This document shows positions 33,241-41,078 of a stretch of 64,000 bases of DNA, piece by piece. Source of the stretch: Solibacillus sp. R5-41 (GTDB taxonomy: Bacteria; Bacillota; Bacilli; Bacillales_A; Planococcaceae); the NCBI RefSeq assembly GCF_002736105.1, contig NZ_CP024123.1, positions 302,001 to 366,000 of the forward strand, written 5' to 3'. Each line of letters starts with the position of its first letter. Position 1 is the first letter of the stretch. Made by a program: the position numbers and the translations under genes. The notes under the pieces were generated by a model that was not told the origin of the DNA, searched no databases, and worked only from the letters and a program-made list of their open reading frames with translations.

Positions 33241-34227
33241 ATGGCAACAATCAAGGCAGCCATCTTAGGATTTGGCACAGTAGGTCAAGGGATTTACCAT
33301 ATTTTAAATGAAAAGAGGCAGGAGCTCCACGAGAAGTTGGGCGTGGAGTTGGAAGTTACAAAAATTTTAGTAACAGATGCAAGTCGTGAGCGGGTACCAG
33401 GAACAAAGCATTTAATGACGGAAAGCATCGATGAAGTACTTGCGGAAAAGGGCATACAGGTCGTATTTGAAGCGATTGTAAATGAAGAGCCAGCGTTTAG
33501 CTATTTAAAGCAAGCAGTAACACATAAATGTCATGTCATTACAGCGAATAAAGTGATGTTTGCAAAGCGAGGTGCGGAATTAGAGGCACTTGCAAAGGCA
33601 AACGGTGTATTCGTCGGTTTTGAGGCATCAGTTGCAGGCGGCGTACCAATTATTAAAACGATGAAAAATATTTTATTGGTGAATGATGTGAGTCGTGTGC
33701 AAGGGATTTTGAATGGGACGACGAACTATATTTTAACGAAAATGCGTGCAGAAGGCTGGAGCTTTGACGAGGCGTTGAAAGAGGCTCAAAGTTTAGGTTA
33801 TGCAGAAGCAGATCCATTTAATGATGTTTCTGGTCAGGATGCATTTAAAAAGCTCATGATTTTATCGAACCTCGCGTTTGGAGAACAACCGAATTGGTCG
33901 GACGTGGAAGTTATCGGAATCGATAAAATTACAGCAGCACAAGTAGCGGAGGCAACAGAAAAAGGACTACGCTATCGTCATGTAGCAGAGGTTGAAAAAC
34001 GCTCAGATGGTGAGATTTATGCAAAGGTATCTCCTTTGTTAGTCGGTAAAGATCACCCGCTTTATCCAGTAGATGATGTGTTCAATGCGGTAGCGATGGA
34101 AACGAATTATATCGGAACGTTATCAATTACAGGCCCTGGTGCAGGCATGTATCCAACAGCAAGTGTAATGGTAGAGGATTATGCTGAAATTATTGGGAAG
34201 CGTGTGGGATTTACGGTAACGATTTAA
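33241..34227 (+). CDS. hom: Homoserine dehydrogenase (short form without ACT domain)
   Basis: 328 residues. The N-terminal Rossmann domain is AAILGFGTVGQGIYHILN, NAD(P)-domain VFEAIVNEEPAF, then VITANKVMFAKRG, and the catalytic domain signature GILNGTTNYILTKM and GYAEADPFNDVSGQDAFKKLMILS with the conserved Glu, Asp and Lys. About 100 residues shorter than Bacillus Hom because the C-terminal ACT regulatory domain is absent, so threonine feedback is unlikely. It supplies homoserine for methionine, next to metY. Confidence 0.93.
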   Translation: MATIKAAILGFGTVGQGIYHILNEKRQELHEKLGVELEVTKILVTDASRERVPGTKHLMTESIDEVLAEKGIQVVFEAIVNEEPAFSYLKQAVTHKCHVITANKVMFAKRGAELEALAKANGVFVGFEASVAGGVPIIKTMKNILLVNDVSRVQGILNGTTNYILTKMRAEGWSFDEALKEAQSLGYAEADPFNDVSGQDAFKKLMILSNLAFGEQPNWSDVEVIGIDKITAAQVAEATEKGLRYRHVAEVEKRSDGEIYAKVSPLLVGKDHPLYPVDDVFNAVAMETNYIGTLSITGPGAGMYPTASVMVEDYAEIIGKRVGFTVTI

Positions 34228-34228
34228 C

Positions 34229-34283
34229 TTGATTCCGTAGGGGTTCAAACTCGGGCTGAATAGGGGAGCTCAGGCTAAGAACG
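34229..34283 (+). repeat. Internally deleted omega-RNA element fragment
   Basis: Directly after the hom stop plus C: left-end TTGATTC fused to GGGGTTCAAACTCGGGCTGAATAGGGGAGC and GGCTAAGAACG, i.e. the left tip joined to the core, with the rest gone. Copy B lies 70 bp further on. Confidence 0.65.
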
Positions 34284-34300
34284 TCATGATAAAGAAAGAA

Positions 34301-34348
34301 AAAAAGGGGGATTTCGTAGGCTTACTTAGAGCAACGAAATTCCTTTTT
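34301..34348 (+). terminator. Intrinsic terminator downstream of hom
   Basis: AAAAAGG-GG-GATTTCGT (34301-34317) pairs with ACGAAATTCCTTTTT (34334-34348); its T-run forms the flank of element copy B. Confidence 0.75.
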
Positions 34349-34351
34349 AAC

Positions 34352-34598
34352 TTGTTTCAGCAGAAGTCCTCCACTTTTATAAGTGGTGGATGAATGCCAA
34401 ATATGCCTTTATTCAGTGGTGGTTCAAACTCCGGCTGAATAGGGGAACTTATGCTTAGAACGCCGCGTCGTGCGGCAACGCTTGAGTGACCAACATCGTG
34501 TCGGCCCAAAGGCTCCGGCGGATATTACAGATTTTCAGAGGGATTTTTCGAGCAAGCTCGAAAAAAATCTAGACGCAATTACGCCTTGGCGTAATTGA
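34352..34598 (+). mobile_element. Stand-alone HEARO/IscB omega-RNA element, copy B
   Basis: 247 bp, the best preserved copy. The left-end hairpin is CCTCCACTT/AAGTGGTGG, where two changes relative to copy A keep the pairing. The core GGCTGAATAGGGGAAC, AGAACGCCGCGTCGTGCGGCAACGC (in parts) and GTGACCAACATCGTGT is intact. The variable tip is ATTTTTCGAGC/GCTCGAAAAAAAT and the right-end hairpin is a perfect CAATTACGCC-TT-GGCGTAATTG. No protein gene is associated. Confidence 0.78.
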
Positions 34599-34623
34599 AT
34601 TCAGTATTTAGACGCTCTCTTAA

Positions 34624-34854
34624 TTAATCCTCATCTTTCACATCGATATCTTCAGGAATCGGTGTGTTTTTCCAAATTTCAATTTCTTCTTTAATTCGTT
34701 CGAGGTGGAGATGGTACGTATCAAATTGCGCACTGTTAATTAAAAAATCGTCACCGTCTTGAACGGCTTTAATACGACCTGCATAAATGTATTTTATAAT
34801 TTGATGTTCGGGCATCCCGATATCACGTGCTGTTTGTTCAACAGATTTATACAT
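34624..34854 (-). CDS. Small helix-turn-helix (excisionase/MerR-like) DNA-binding protein
   Basis: 76 residues. N-terminal winged-helix motif SVEQTARDIGMPEHQIIKYIYAGRIKAVQDGDDFLINSAQFDTY, the layout of excisionase-type domains, with an acidic C-terminal tail. The ATG at 34854 follows GGGAGGTCA. No phage gene is adjacent, so it is more likely a small chromosomal regulator. Confidence 0.7.
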   Translation of the reverse strand: MYKSVEQTARDIGMPEHQIIKYIYAGRIKAVQDGDDFLINSAQFDTYHLHLERIKEEIEIWKNTPIPEDIDVKDED

Positions 34855-34984
34855 ATTGATGACCTCCCTCTAGATGGTGTTACCCTTATTATAATCAATT
34901 TTCAAGGAAACTTCATCTCGATTTGACGGGGGAGGTATGATAGCATGATATTGATTTTATGGGATTTATTGGAGGGTGTTTGTA

Positions 34985-35566
34985 GTGAATTTATTACCCT
35001 ATGTTTTTGTATTGTTTGCGGCGATGCTTTGGGGAACGGTTGGAACGACGCAAACTTTTTTAACGAAAGGGATTTCGTCATTCGGCGTAGCAGGTGTTCG
35101 TTCGGCAATTGGTGGTGGGCTATTATTAGTAATTGTTTTGGCTATGCGAAAAATAAATTTTCGCACATGGTCGTGGAAATGGACGATTTTAGCTGCGTTA
35201 ACAATTGCACTATTCCAAAGTTTATTTTTTGCTTCCGTTCGCTATACAGGCGTGGCAGTTGGAACGGTTATTACAATAGGAAGTGCGCCTGTGTTTGCGG
35301 GTGTGATTGAATGGCTCTTTTGGAAAGGGCGTCCGAGTCAAGTTTGGGGAATGGCGACGGGGCTTGCGATTACTGGCTGTGTACTGTTATTCGTTAATCA
35401 CGGGGAAGCAGTGATTGATCCGTTTGGCATAATACTCGCTTTATGCGCAGGTTTCATGTTTGCACTGTATACGAATGTTAGTAAGCAACTGATGAAGCAT
35501 GAGGAAACATTGCCTGCTGTGGCTATGACGTTTACATTCAATTACTTATGTGAATCGTACAGCTAA
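34985..35566 (+). pseudogene. Truncated EamA/DMT transporter
   Basis: 193 codons from the GTG at 34985 behind GGAGG (34971-34975). The N-terminal half of an EamA exporter is clear: LFAAMLWGTVGTTQTFL, GVAGVRSAIGGGLLL, VRYTGVAVGTVITIGSAPVFAGVIEW. Normal family length is about 300 residues with ten helices. Here the sequence fails within TM7 (TFTFNYLCESYS then stop) and nothing homologous to the second EamA repeat follows. A deletion or insertion joint lies near 35540. Confidence 0.75.
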
Positions 35567-35787
35567 ATAATTAAGAAAGACTATTTTGTAAGATAATTGT
35601 CAGAAATGGTTACTTAATTCTATTTATGACAATATATTCATACAAAACAGATTGATTGTGGTAATTATAGGGAATTATGTATATGATATAAGTAACTCGA
35701 GGATAAAGACATCAACTATAGCTATGGCGTTTAGACATCTTAAAAAATTGTTCTATACTTATAATTTTAAAAATAGGAGTGGTATAT

Positions 35788-36276
35788 ATGAAAATGACAA
35801 AAATTTTAGCAGCTTCTGCACTATCATTATCTCTAGTTGGCACTGGTTTAATTCCCGCTAAGGCTGAAGAACAAGTTAATTCAGAAATCCAATCTCAAGA
35901 AGAAAATATTTATGTACAGAATCATAAAACGATTAACGGTGACGATCCTATAATCGATTTGAGATCATCAACAGCAATTGATTTAAAAAATCAAGCTTTA
36001 GGAAATGGGACGTATATGGCTACTTTCCATATTGGTACAAAAAATAGAGATGTTAAGTATTACGTAAAAAATACAGGTAATAACGCTTTTACATGGAAAA
36101 TTCGTGACCCATATGGACAAACTTGGTCTAGCGGTGCTTTAAATCCAGGAAATCAATCAATTTCTATAGCGGACGGGCAATTCGATTACATCCCTGTAGG
36201 TGAGTATACATTTTTAGTGACATCAAATGATGGTGGTCCAGGGAACTTTGATTTTTCTGTCAGAATATTAGACTAA
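35788..36276 (+). CDS. Secreted protein of unknown function
   Basis: 162 residues with a classical signal peptide (KILAASALSLSLVGTGLIPAKAEE, cleavage after AKA). The mature part is acidic and beta-rich (YMATFHIGTKNRDVKYYVKN, GQTWSSGALNPGNQSISIADG), like a small beta-sandwich. Strong AGGAGTGG ribosome site. It sits exactly where the upstream transporter is broken off, so it may have arrived with the event that truncated it. No family recognised. Confidence 0.65.
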   Translation: MKMTKILAASALSLSLVGTGLIPAKAEEQVNSEIQSQEENIYVQNHKTINGDDPIIDLRSSTAIDLKNQALGNGTYMATFHIGTKNRDVKYYVKNTGNNAFTWKIRDPYGQTWSSGALNPGNQSISIADGQFDYIPVGEYTFLVTSNDGGPGNFDFSVRILD

Positions 36277-36306
36277 ATAATTGTAGTTTTAATAAATAAA
36301 AGATAC

Positions 36307-36347
36307 AGACCAGATCCTCATTCGTGAGCCTGGTCTGGTCTTTTTTT
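36307..36347 (+). terminator. Intrinsic terminator of the secreted protein gene
   Basis: AGACCAGA (36307-36314)/TCTGGTCT (36334-36341) then T7. Confidence 0.85.
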
Positions 36348-36367
36348 ATTTCTCAAAATTTCGCACT

Positions 36368-36415
36368 TGCCAAAACGGAAACATTTGTTCTATTATAAGT
36401 ACAAACAAACGTTCT
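36368..36415 (+). promoter_or_regulatory. Promoter region with two LexA-like boxes
   Basis: TTGCCA (36368-36373) could be the -35 of a promoter. GAAACATTTGTTC (36378-36390) and CAAACAAACGTTC (36402-36414) each resemble the Bacillus SOS box CGAAC-N4-GTTCG with one or two mismatches and flank the likely -10 (TATTATAAG). Confidence 0.45.
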
Positions 36416-36433
36416 CATTAAGGGGTGCGGAAG

Positions 36434-36655
36434 ATGAAAGAGCAATTAATAAAAGCTATGCAGCGTAATCAAATAATCGATGTGATGTATATATCTAAAA
36501 GTGGAGTAATATCAAAACGTCGAGTTAAAATCATGAAAATGGTTAGTGATAAGTTTCAAGCGTTTTGTTTTACCAAACAAGCAAAGCGGACTTTTATCAT
36601 TGATAACGTATTAGCTATCGCTCCAGTCATTTATAAGGAGCGTGGCGTTATATGA
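36434..36655 (+). CDS. Small WYL/YolD-like protein (tentative)
   Basis: 73 residues from the ATG at 36434 (AAGGGGTG upstream). The core IDVMYISKSGVISKRRVKIMKMVSDKFQAFCFTKQAKRTFIIDNVLAI has the strand pattern of the WYL-type SH3-like barrel seen in YolD-type proteins that accompany Y-family polymerases. The stop overlaps the next start (ATGA), so the two genes are coupled. SOS control is suggested by the LexA-like boxes. Confidence 0.5.
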   Translation: MKEQLIKAMQRNQIIDVMYISKSGVISKRRVKIMKMVSDKFQAFCFTKQAKRTFIIDNVLAIAPVIYKERGVI

Positions 36656-37002
36656 TTAATGGTGAACAACGCCAACTTGTACATGATTACTTAGTTATAG
36701 ATTTAGCTGTTCAATCACTTCAAACGGATTACAGTAAAGTGGAACAAACGGACCTACTGAAAATGAAAGCAATCTATTTACCGATTATCGACAACATACT
36801 AAAAAGTGTGCGTAATGATTATTTAAACCAAAAACGTTTGCTGGCAAAAGATAAAATACGTGTTGTTAAATGGGTTAAAATTGACGAGCATTTCAGTGAT
36901 GTGATTGTGGCAACCGCTGGTGAAGATATAACCATCCGTTACGCAAATAGAGCAATAAAAACGCATGTTGAAAATATGTTATTAAGCCGTATGAATAAAT
37001 AA
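36652..37002 (+). CDS. Hypothetical protein coupled to the WYL-like gene
   Basis: 116 residues, start ATG at 36652 overlapping the previous stop. Helical first half (LVHDYLVIDLAVQSLQTDYSKVEQTDLLKMKAIYLPIIDNIL), basic middle (NQKRLLAKDKIRVVKW) and a short beta C-terminus. No family recognised. Second and last gene of the unit; a terminator follows at once. Confidence 0.55.
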   Translation: MINGEQRQLVHDYLVIDLAVQSLQTDYSKVEQTDLLKMKAIYLPIIDNILKSVRNDYLNQKRLLAKDKIRVVKWVKIDEHFSDVIVATAGEDITIRYANRAIKTHVENMLLSRMNK

Positions 37003-37040
37003 AAAGCTGCCGTTTTGAATAATCAAAATGACAGCTTTTT
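37001..37040. terminator. Intrinsic terminator, usable on both strands
   Basis: AAAAAGCTGCCGTTTTGA/TCAAAATGACAGCTTTTT (37001-37018/37023-37040), one or two mismatches. Confidence 0.85.
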
Positions 37041-37056
37041 GTATCTATTTTTTAAA

Positions 37057-37240
37057 CGTCTTGTTCAACTAAAGCCCCCGTTAGTTGAATAAGAACAGAG
37101 ACGCTTATGCAACAATCCCGCTAAGAATAAACGGCAAGACGACTTCAAAAAGTCGAAAAGTCCAATCCAAAAATATAGTTTATTATTGAGTGTGTGGTTT
37201 TTCTTGGATTGGAACAGACTAATCACTGATAAACAAAGTG
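37057..37240. other. Densely structured non-coding region, unexplained
   Basis: CGTCTTG (37057-37063) pairs with CAAGACG (37135-37141) around an inner TTCAACTAA/TTAGTTGAA hairpin (37064-37089). Then come GACTT/AAGTC, TCCAATCC/GGATTGGA (37160-37167/37206-37213) and a CACTGAT/ATCAGTG stem. The TTCAACTAA-N8-TTAGTT motif recurs at about 39979-40005. No ORF. It could be an RNA in the 3' UTR of the EamA gene or a decayed mobile element. Confidence 0.4.
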
Positions 37241-37324
37241 CACCGATCAGTGCTTTAAAGCAGATAACGAAATGGAACCTACATCAATTGAGATCCTCAA
37301 ATGAGGCTTATGATTAGAAAGAGA

Positions 37325-38245
37325 CTATATTTTTTCATTTGATTTGCCCCTTTCACCATAATAGTTTGTACCAACAACACCGATGATAATGATAATAGAT
37401 CCTACAATGTGGTATAATTGAAATTCCTCTTTTAAAAAAATGACCCCTGCTAAAATGGTAATGAGCGTAGCAAAATTACTGAAAACACTCATTTTCGATG
37501 CATCTATTTTTGATAAAGCATAATTTGAAAGATAGGCCGTTCCTAAAGACGATAGGATCCCTAAATATAAAATGGCAAGAACAAAATCCCAGTGACCAAA
37601 AGGTTGCATAAACTGATGGACTGTTCCATTCATTACATGGTTTGTCAGTGCCAGTCCATTAAAAGCTATAAACCCAAACAATGTCATGATATATGTGATA
37701 GCGAATAACGAATAGCGTTGTGTTAACTTTCTAGCAAATACGTTGTATAGTGAGGCGGTAAGTGCTGAAAGTAAAATTAAACCAGTCCCGATGAGACTTG
37801 TATTTGTACCCCTTGCCCCGTTCATGTACATAATATACATCACACCGAGTACTGATAAACCAATCGCTATTTTTTGACTACGTGTAGATGTTTCCTTTAA
37901 GATGATACTTGCAAAAATTAACGTAAAAATTGGTAATGTTGCTTGAATAATACCAGCTTCCGATGAAGATGTATGCACTAACCCAAATACTTGAAAAGCA
38001 AAAAAGAGTGTCGGATAAAAGATGGCTAACAAGGCAATCCGCAGTACATCTTTTTTTGTTACTTTGATTGATTCCTTTTTTAACACGAACAACACTGTGG
38101 CTGCGATCCATGCAATGGTAAACCGATGAGCCAATGTATCTAACGGTGTTGCAACCGTTAATGTCACTTTTACAAACATAAATGACAATCCGATAATGAG
38201 TGCATAGATGGTTGCTGCGATATAGGCATTTCTATTTTCATTCAT
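37325..38245 (-). CDS. EamA family DMT transporter
   Basis: 306 residues, ten hydrophobic helices in two EamA repeats (AATIYALIIGLSFMFVKVTL and ILLSALTASLYNVFARKLTQRYS). It is divergent from a MocR-type regulator, and such pairs usually regulate vitamin B6, amino acid or related metabolite export. The ATG at 38245 lies about 115 bp from the regulator's start with palindromes in between. Full length, unlike the truncated EamA gene at 35 kb. Confidence 0.87.
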   Translation of the reverse strand: MNENRNAYIAATIYALIIGLSFMFVKVTLTVATPLDTLAHRFTIAWIAATVLFVLKKESIKVTKKDVLRIALLAIFYPTLFFAFQVFGLVHTSSSEAGIIQATLPIFTLIFASIILKETSTRSQKIAIGLSVLGVMYIMYMNGARGTNTSLIGTGLILLSALTASLYNVFARKLTQRYSLFAITYIMTLFGFIAFNGLALTNHVMNGTVHQFMQPFGHWDFVLAILYLGILSSLGTAYLSNYALSKIDASKMSVFSNFATLITILAGVIFLKEEFQLYHIVGSIIIIIGVVGTNYYGERGKSNEKI

Positions 38246-38281
38246 TTCGATTCCCCCCTTATATTGATCCGGCCGGTACCA

Positions 38282-38348
38282 TTATCGTAAGGGATAATAA
38301 AAACCTTTACGATATAAAAAATACACATCTGTACCGATACAGATGTGT
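38282..38348. promoter_or_regulatory. Divergent control region with two inverted repeats
   Basis: TATCGTAA (38283-38290) and TTTACGATA (about 38306-38314) form one spaced inverted repeat. ACACATCTGT-ACCGAT-ACAGATGTGT (38323-38348) is a perfect palindrome ending just before the MocR Shine-Dalgarno. Both are candidate operators of the MocR protein. Confidence 0.6.
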
Positions 38349-38361
38349 AAGGAGGTTTATG

Positions 38362-39702
38362 ATGCTTAAATATGAATCAGTCTATCAATTACTTCTGATG
38401 CAAATTCAATCTGGTAAATTTTCGACCGGTGCAAAACTACCATCCATTCGAAATTTAACTGGGCAATATTCTTGTAGTAAAAGCACGGTATTGACTGCTT
38501 TAAAGAAATTGGAGGAGCAACATATTATTTATGCTCTACCGAAAAGTGGTTATTATGTTGTGGATAATCACGTCTTCAAAACGCCATTTTCCACTGACAT
38601 AATTGACTTTGCGAGTGCATCTCCTACTTTGCATGCATTTCCTTATAAAGAATTTCAACACTGCATAAATAAAGCAATTGATACCTATCAAGAAGAATTA
38701 TTTCGCTACGGAACGCCAAAAGGTTGGCCGCCACTTATAGCAGAAGCTAAAAAACTGTTAGAATCTTACCAAGTATTCACGCATAACGAACAGATTTTCA
38801 TCACTACAGGTGTTCAACAGGCCCTTTCTTTATTAAGTATTATGCCCTTTCCAAATAATCGTTCCACCATTCTAGTTGAACAACCAAGTTATCATTTATA
38901 TATGGATCTGCTAAAAACCTTACAGTTACCAGCAATAGGAATTCAACGTACTGCGAATGGCATTGATTTAGGTCGACTAGAGCAAATATTTCATGAAGAA
39001 GATATTAAATTTTTTTATACAATGCCACGCTTTCATAATCCTTTAGGAACTTCATACGGTAAAAAAGAAAAAGAGGCTATTTTACAATTAGCAGATCAAT
39101 ATAATGTATACATTTTAGAAGATGATTATTTAGCAGATTTCGAATACAATCCGAAGAACGATCCCCTTTTTGCAGATGATTACCATGATAAAGTCATCTA
39201 TTTAAAAAGTTTTTCAAAAATTATGTTTCCCGGGTTAAGAGTTGGATTGGCGGTTCTTCCACCTTCAATAATTGACATGTTTCAAAAATACAAAATGACA
39301 ACGGATATCGACAGCTCTATGATTTCACAAGCCGCATTATATCTCTATTTGAAAAATGGTTTGTTTGAACATAATAAAACGAAAATCAGTAATATCTATC
39401 ATGAACGCGCGAAAATTCTGCATCAATCAATACAAGATCATATACCTAACTACGAATCATCATCAGAAATTGTAATGCATAGTCATATTTGGTTGCCCAA
39501 GCGTGTGAATTTGAAATCATTTGTTTATCATTTGCATGAAGAAGGCATATATCTGGATTCAGTTGAAAGAAATTATTTAGATGACTTTTACCACGAACGG
39601 ATTTTGAAGTTGAATGTTTCAAATGTTGACGCCCATCGAATTGATGAAGGAATTAGGAAAATTGCAAGTGCATTAAAAAATCCTCAAAACTACTTTTTAT
39701 AA
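38362..39702 (+). CDS. MocR family regulator (GntR HTH fused to aminotransferase-like domain)
   Basis: 446 residues from the ATG at 38362 (AAGGAGG at 38349-38355; the ATG at 38359 is too near). The N-terminal GntR wing-helix is YQLLLMQIQSGKFSTGAKLPSIRNLTGQYSCSKSTVLTALKKLEEQHIIY. The rest is a fold-type I PLP domain with TTGVQQALSLL, MPRFHNPLGTSYG, ILEDDYLADFEY and the PLP lysine in LKSFSKIMFPGLRVGL (about Lys285). It senses a PLP-reactive effector and probably controls the divergent EamA gene. Confidence 0.9.
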   Translation: MLKYESVYQLLLMQIQSGKFSTGAKLPSIRNLTGQYSCSKSTVLTALKKLEEQHIIYALPKSGYYVVDNHVFKTPFSTDIIDFASASPTLHAFPYKEFQHCINKAIDTYQEELFRYGTPKGWPPLIAEAKKLLESYQVFTHNEQIFITTGVQQALSLLSIMPFPNNRSTILVEQPSYHLYMDLLKTLQLPAIGIQRTANGIDLGRLEQIFHEEDIKFFYTMPRFHNPLGTSYGKKEKEAILQLADQYNVYILEDDYLADFEYNPKNDPLFADDYHDKVIYLKSFSKIMFPGLRVGLAVLPPSIIDMFQKYKMTTDIDSSMISQAALYLYLKNGLFEHNKTKISNIYHERAKILHQSIQDHIPNYESSSEIVMHSHIWLPKRVNLKSFVYHLHEEGIYLDSVERNYLDDFYHERILKLNVSNVDAHRIDEGIRKIASALKNPQNYFL

Positions 39703-39739
39703 TTTTTCAGGTAGGCAGAACTTCCTTGTTCGAAAGCAT

Positions 39740-39785
39740 AAAGGGGGGAAGGATATTAAACATGACTAAAATCCTTCCCCCCTTT
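39740..39785 (+). terminator. Long terminator-like hairpin after the MocR gene
   Basis: Perfect 15-bp stem AAAGGGGGGAAGGAT/ATCCTTCCCCCCTTT (39740-39754/39771-39785). The T-run is short, so it may act mainly as a transcript-end stabiliser. Confidence 0.65.
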
Positions 39786-40200
39786 ACTATTGTCTAATAC
39801 ATTCATCTTTATTTTTTTCTCTTGACTCCTATAGTGTTCCTTCTTCGAAATCAGATTTACTTTATCATCGACTGATAGATTTTCACATTAAAAAAATCCT
39901 TTTATATTCGTATATTATTCTAAATCTGGATTATTCCATTAAATGGCCCGATTGTTGAACAAAAGTTAAACAACGCACTTCAACTAATCTGCTCCGTTAG
40001 TTTAAGTACATTACTTCACAATCCTAATTACAGAATGTTAACATAAATATCCAATTGAAGGTTAACGATCTTTTTTTTAAAAGTGATAAGTGCCTGGTCA
40101 TTTTTATTTGTAGAAACCAAATAAGCCTAAAAAAATTTTGGGACGTTGTGTAGATATTTACATTTTATTATAAATTTATAAGTACAAGGGGGGTGATATA
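39786..40200. other. AT-rich intergenic stretch
   Basis: No gene. It contains ACTTCAACTAA/TTAGTTTAAGT (39977-40007), a degenerate relative of the hairpin at 37064-37089, and a GGTTAAC-type direct repetition near 40030-40065. The Shine-Dalgarno of the next ORF (AAGGGGGG) ends it. Confidence 0.5.
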
Positions 40201-40404
40201 ATGCATAAGTACAAATTTTTAACTAATTGCGGTGTGAACTTAAAGTTTGAGAGTAAATTTCATATAGACGACTTAACGCCAGTGGTATTTACGAATGCGG
40301 TATTTGTTAGATTTGAAGATGTAGAGATTGTAGTAAAATTAACAGAAATAATGAATGCAGAGGTTAACGGTGTTGAATATCAAATTAAATCATATGCAGT
40401 ATAA
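40201..40404 (+). CDS. Small hypothetical protein
   Basis: 67 residues with a very strong ribosome site (AAGGGGGGTGA). Beta-rich: NCGVNLKFESKFHIDDLTPVVF, FEDVEIVVKLTEIMNAEVNGVEYQIKSYAV, with a recurring hydrophobic alternation like a small barrel. No membrane segment. Not recognised. Confidence 0.6.
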   Translation: MHKYKFLTNCGVNLKFESKFHIDDLTPVVFTNAVFVRFEDVEIVVKLTEIMNAEVNGVEYQIKSYAV

Positions 40405-40408
40405 AAAA

Positions 40409-40438
40409 TAAGCCATCCACAAAATCTGTGGATGGCTC
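40409..40438. terminator. Bidirectional terminator between convergent genes
   Basis: Perfect 11-bp stem AGCCATCCACA/TGTGGATGGCT (40411-40421/40427-40437). The minus strand continues into TTATTTTTTAT. Confidence 0.8.
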
Positions 40439-40442
40439 CTAT

Positions 40443-40970
40443 TTATTTTAATTCATTTAAAGATTTATTCATCTGATCTTCATTAGCTTTTACGGAATCA
40501 CTATCAGTAGCATCGACTCCACGATATGTGTATTTCAAATTTTGATGGTAATCGAAAGCAAAATCCTTTAAGGTACCATCGCTATTTCGTTCAACGATAT
40601 AAGATTTAAAAATGTTTGTAAGCATACGTTCATGATTTTCTAATTCGCTTAAATATGTACCTGAATTATAATCATCTATAATGTCATTTTTGAATTGCTC
40701 AACATCTTCAGCTGTTGCCTCGTATTCCATCATCAACTTTTCTAAAGCATAAAATTTGTCTGAAGTAGCATCTTCATTAGTGGCCAATGAGGATATTTGT
40801 TCAGCCCAAGAAATCTTATTTTCTACAATCGGCGGTTCTTCTTTGTTTATTGTATTATCTTCAACTTTCTCAACTTCCTTAATTGGTTCAGGTGTTTCCT
40901 TTTTGTCTTCTGAACACCCAGCTAAACCCAAACTTAACACTAATGCAGCACTAAAAATTAGTTTCTTCAT
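40443..40970 (-). CDS. Lipoprotein of unknown function
   Basis: 175 residues. Lipobox LGLAGC with acylated Cys19, then a Glu/Lys/Pro-rich linker (EDKKETPEPIKEVEKVEDN...) and a helical domain (WAEQISSLATNEDATSDKFYALEKLMMEYEATAEDVEQFKNDII). Exported and membrane-anchored. No family recognised. C-tracts on the plus strand (G-tracts on the template's partner) lie about 110-155 bp upstream. Confidence 0.75.
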   Translation of the reverse strand: MKKLIFSAALVLSLGLAGCSEDKKETPEPIKEVEKVEDNTINKEEPPIVENKISWAEQISSLATNEDATSDKFYALEKLMMEYEATAEDVEQFKNDIIDDYNSGTYLSELENHERMLTNIFKSYIVERNSDGTLKDFAFDYHQNLKYTYRGVDATDSDSVKANEDQMNKSLNELK

Positions 40971-41078
40971 ATATAAGTTCCACCTTTCTTCGTCTGGATA
41001 TATTTTACTGTACTGTAAGGTTTATTGCACTTAAAATTTACCATATGCACCTGTCCTGAAATTTGTACTTGTAATTGT

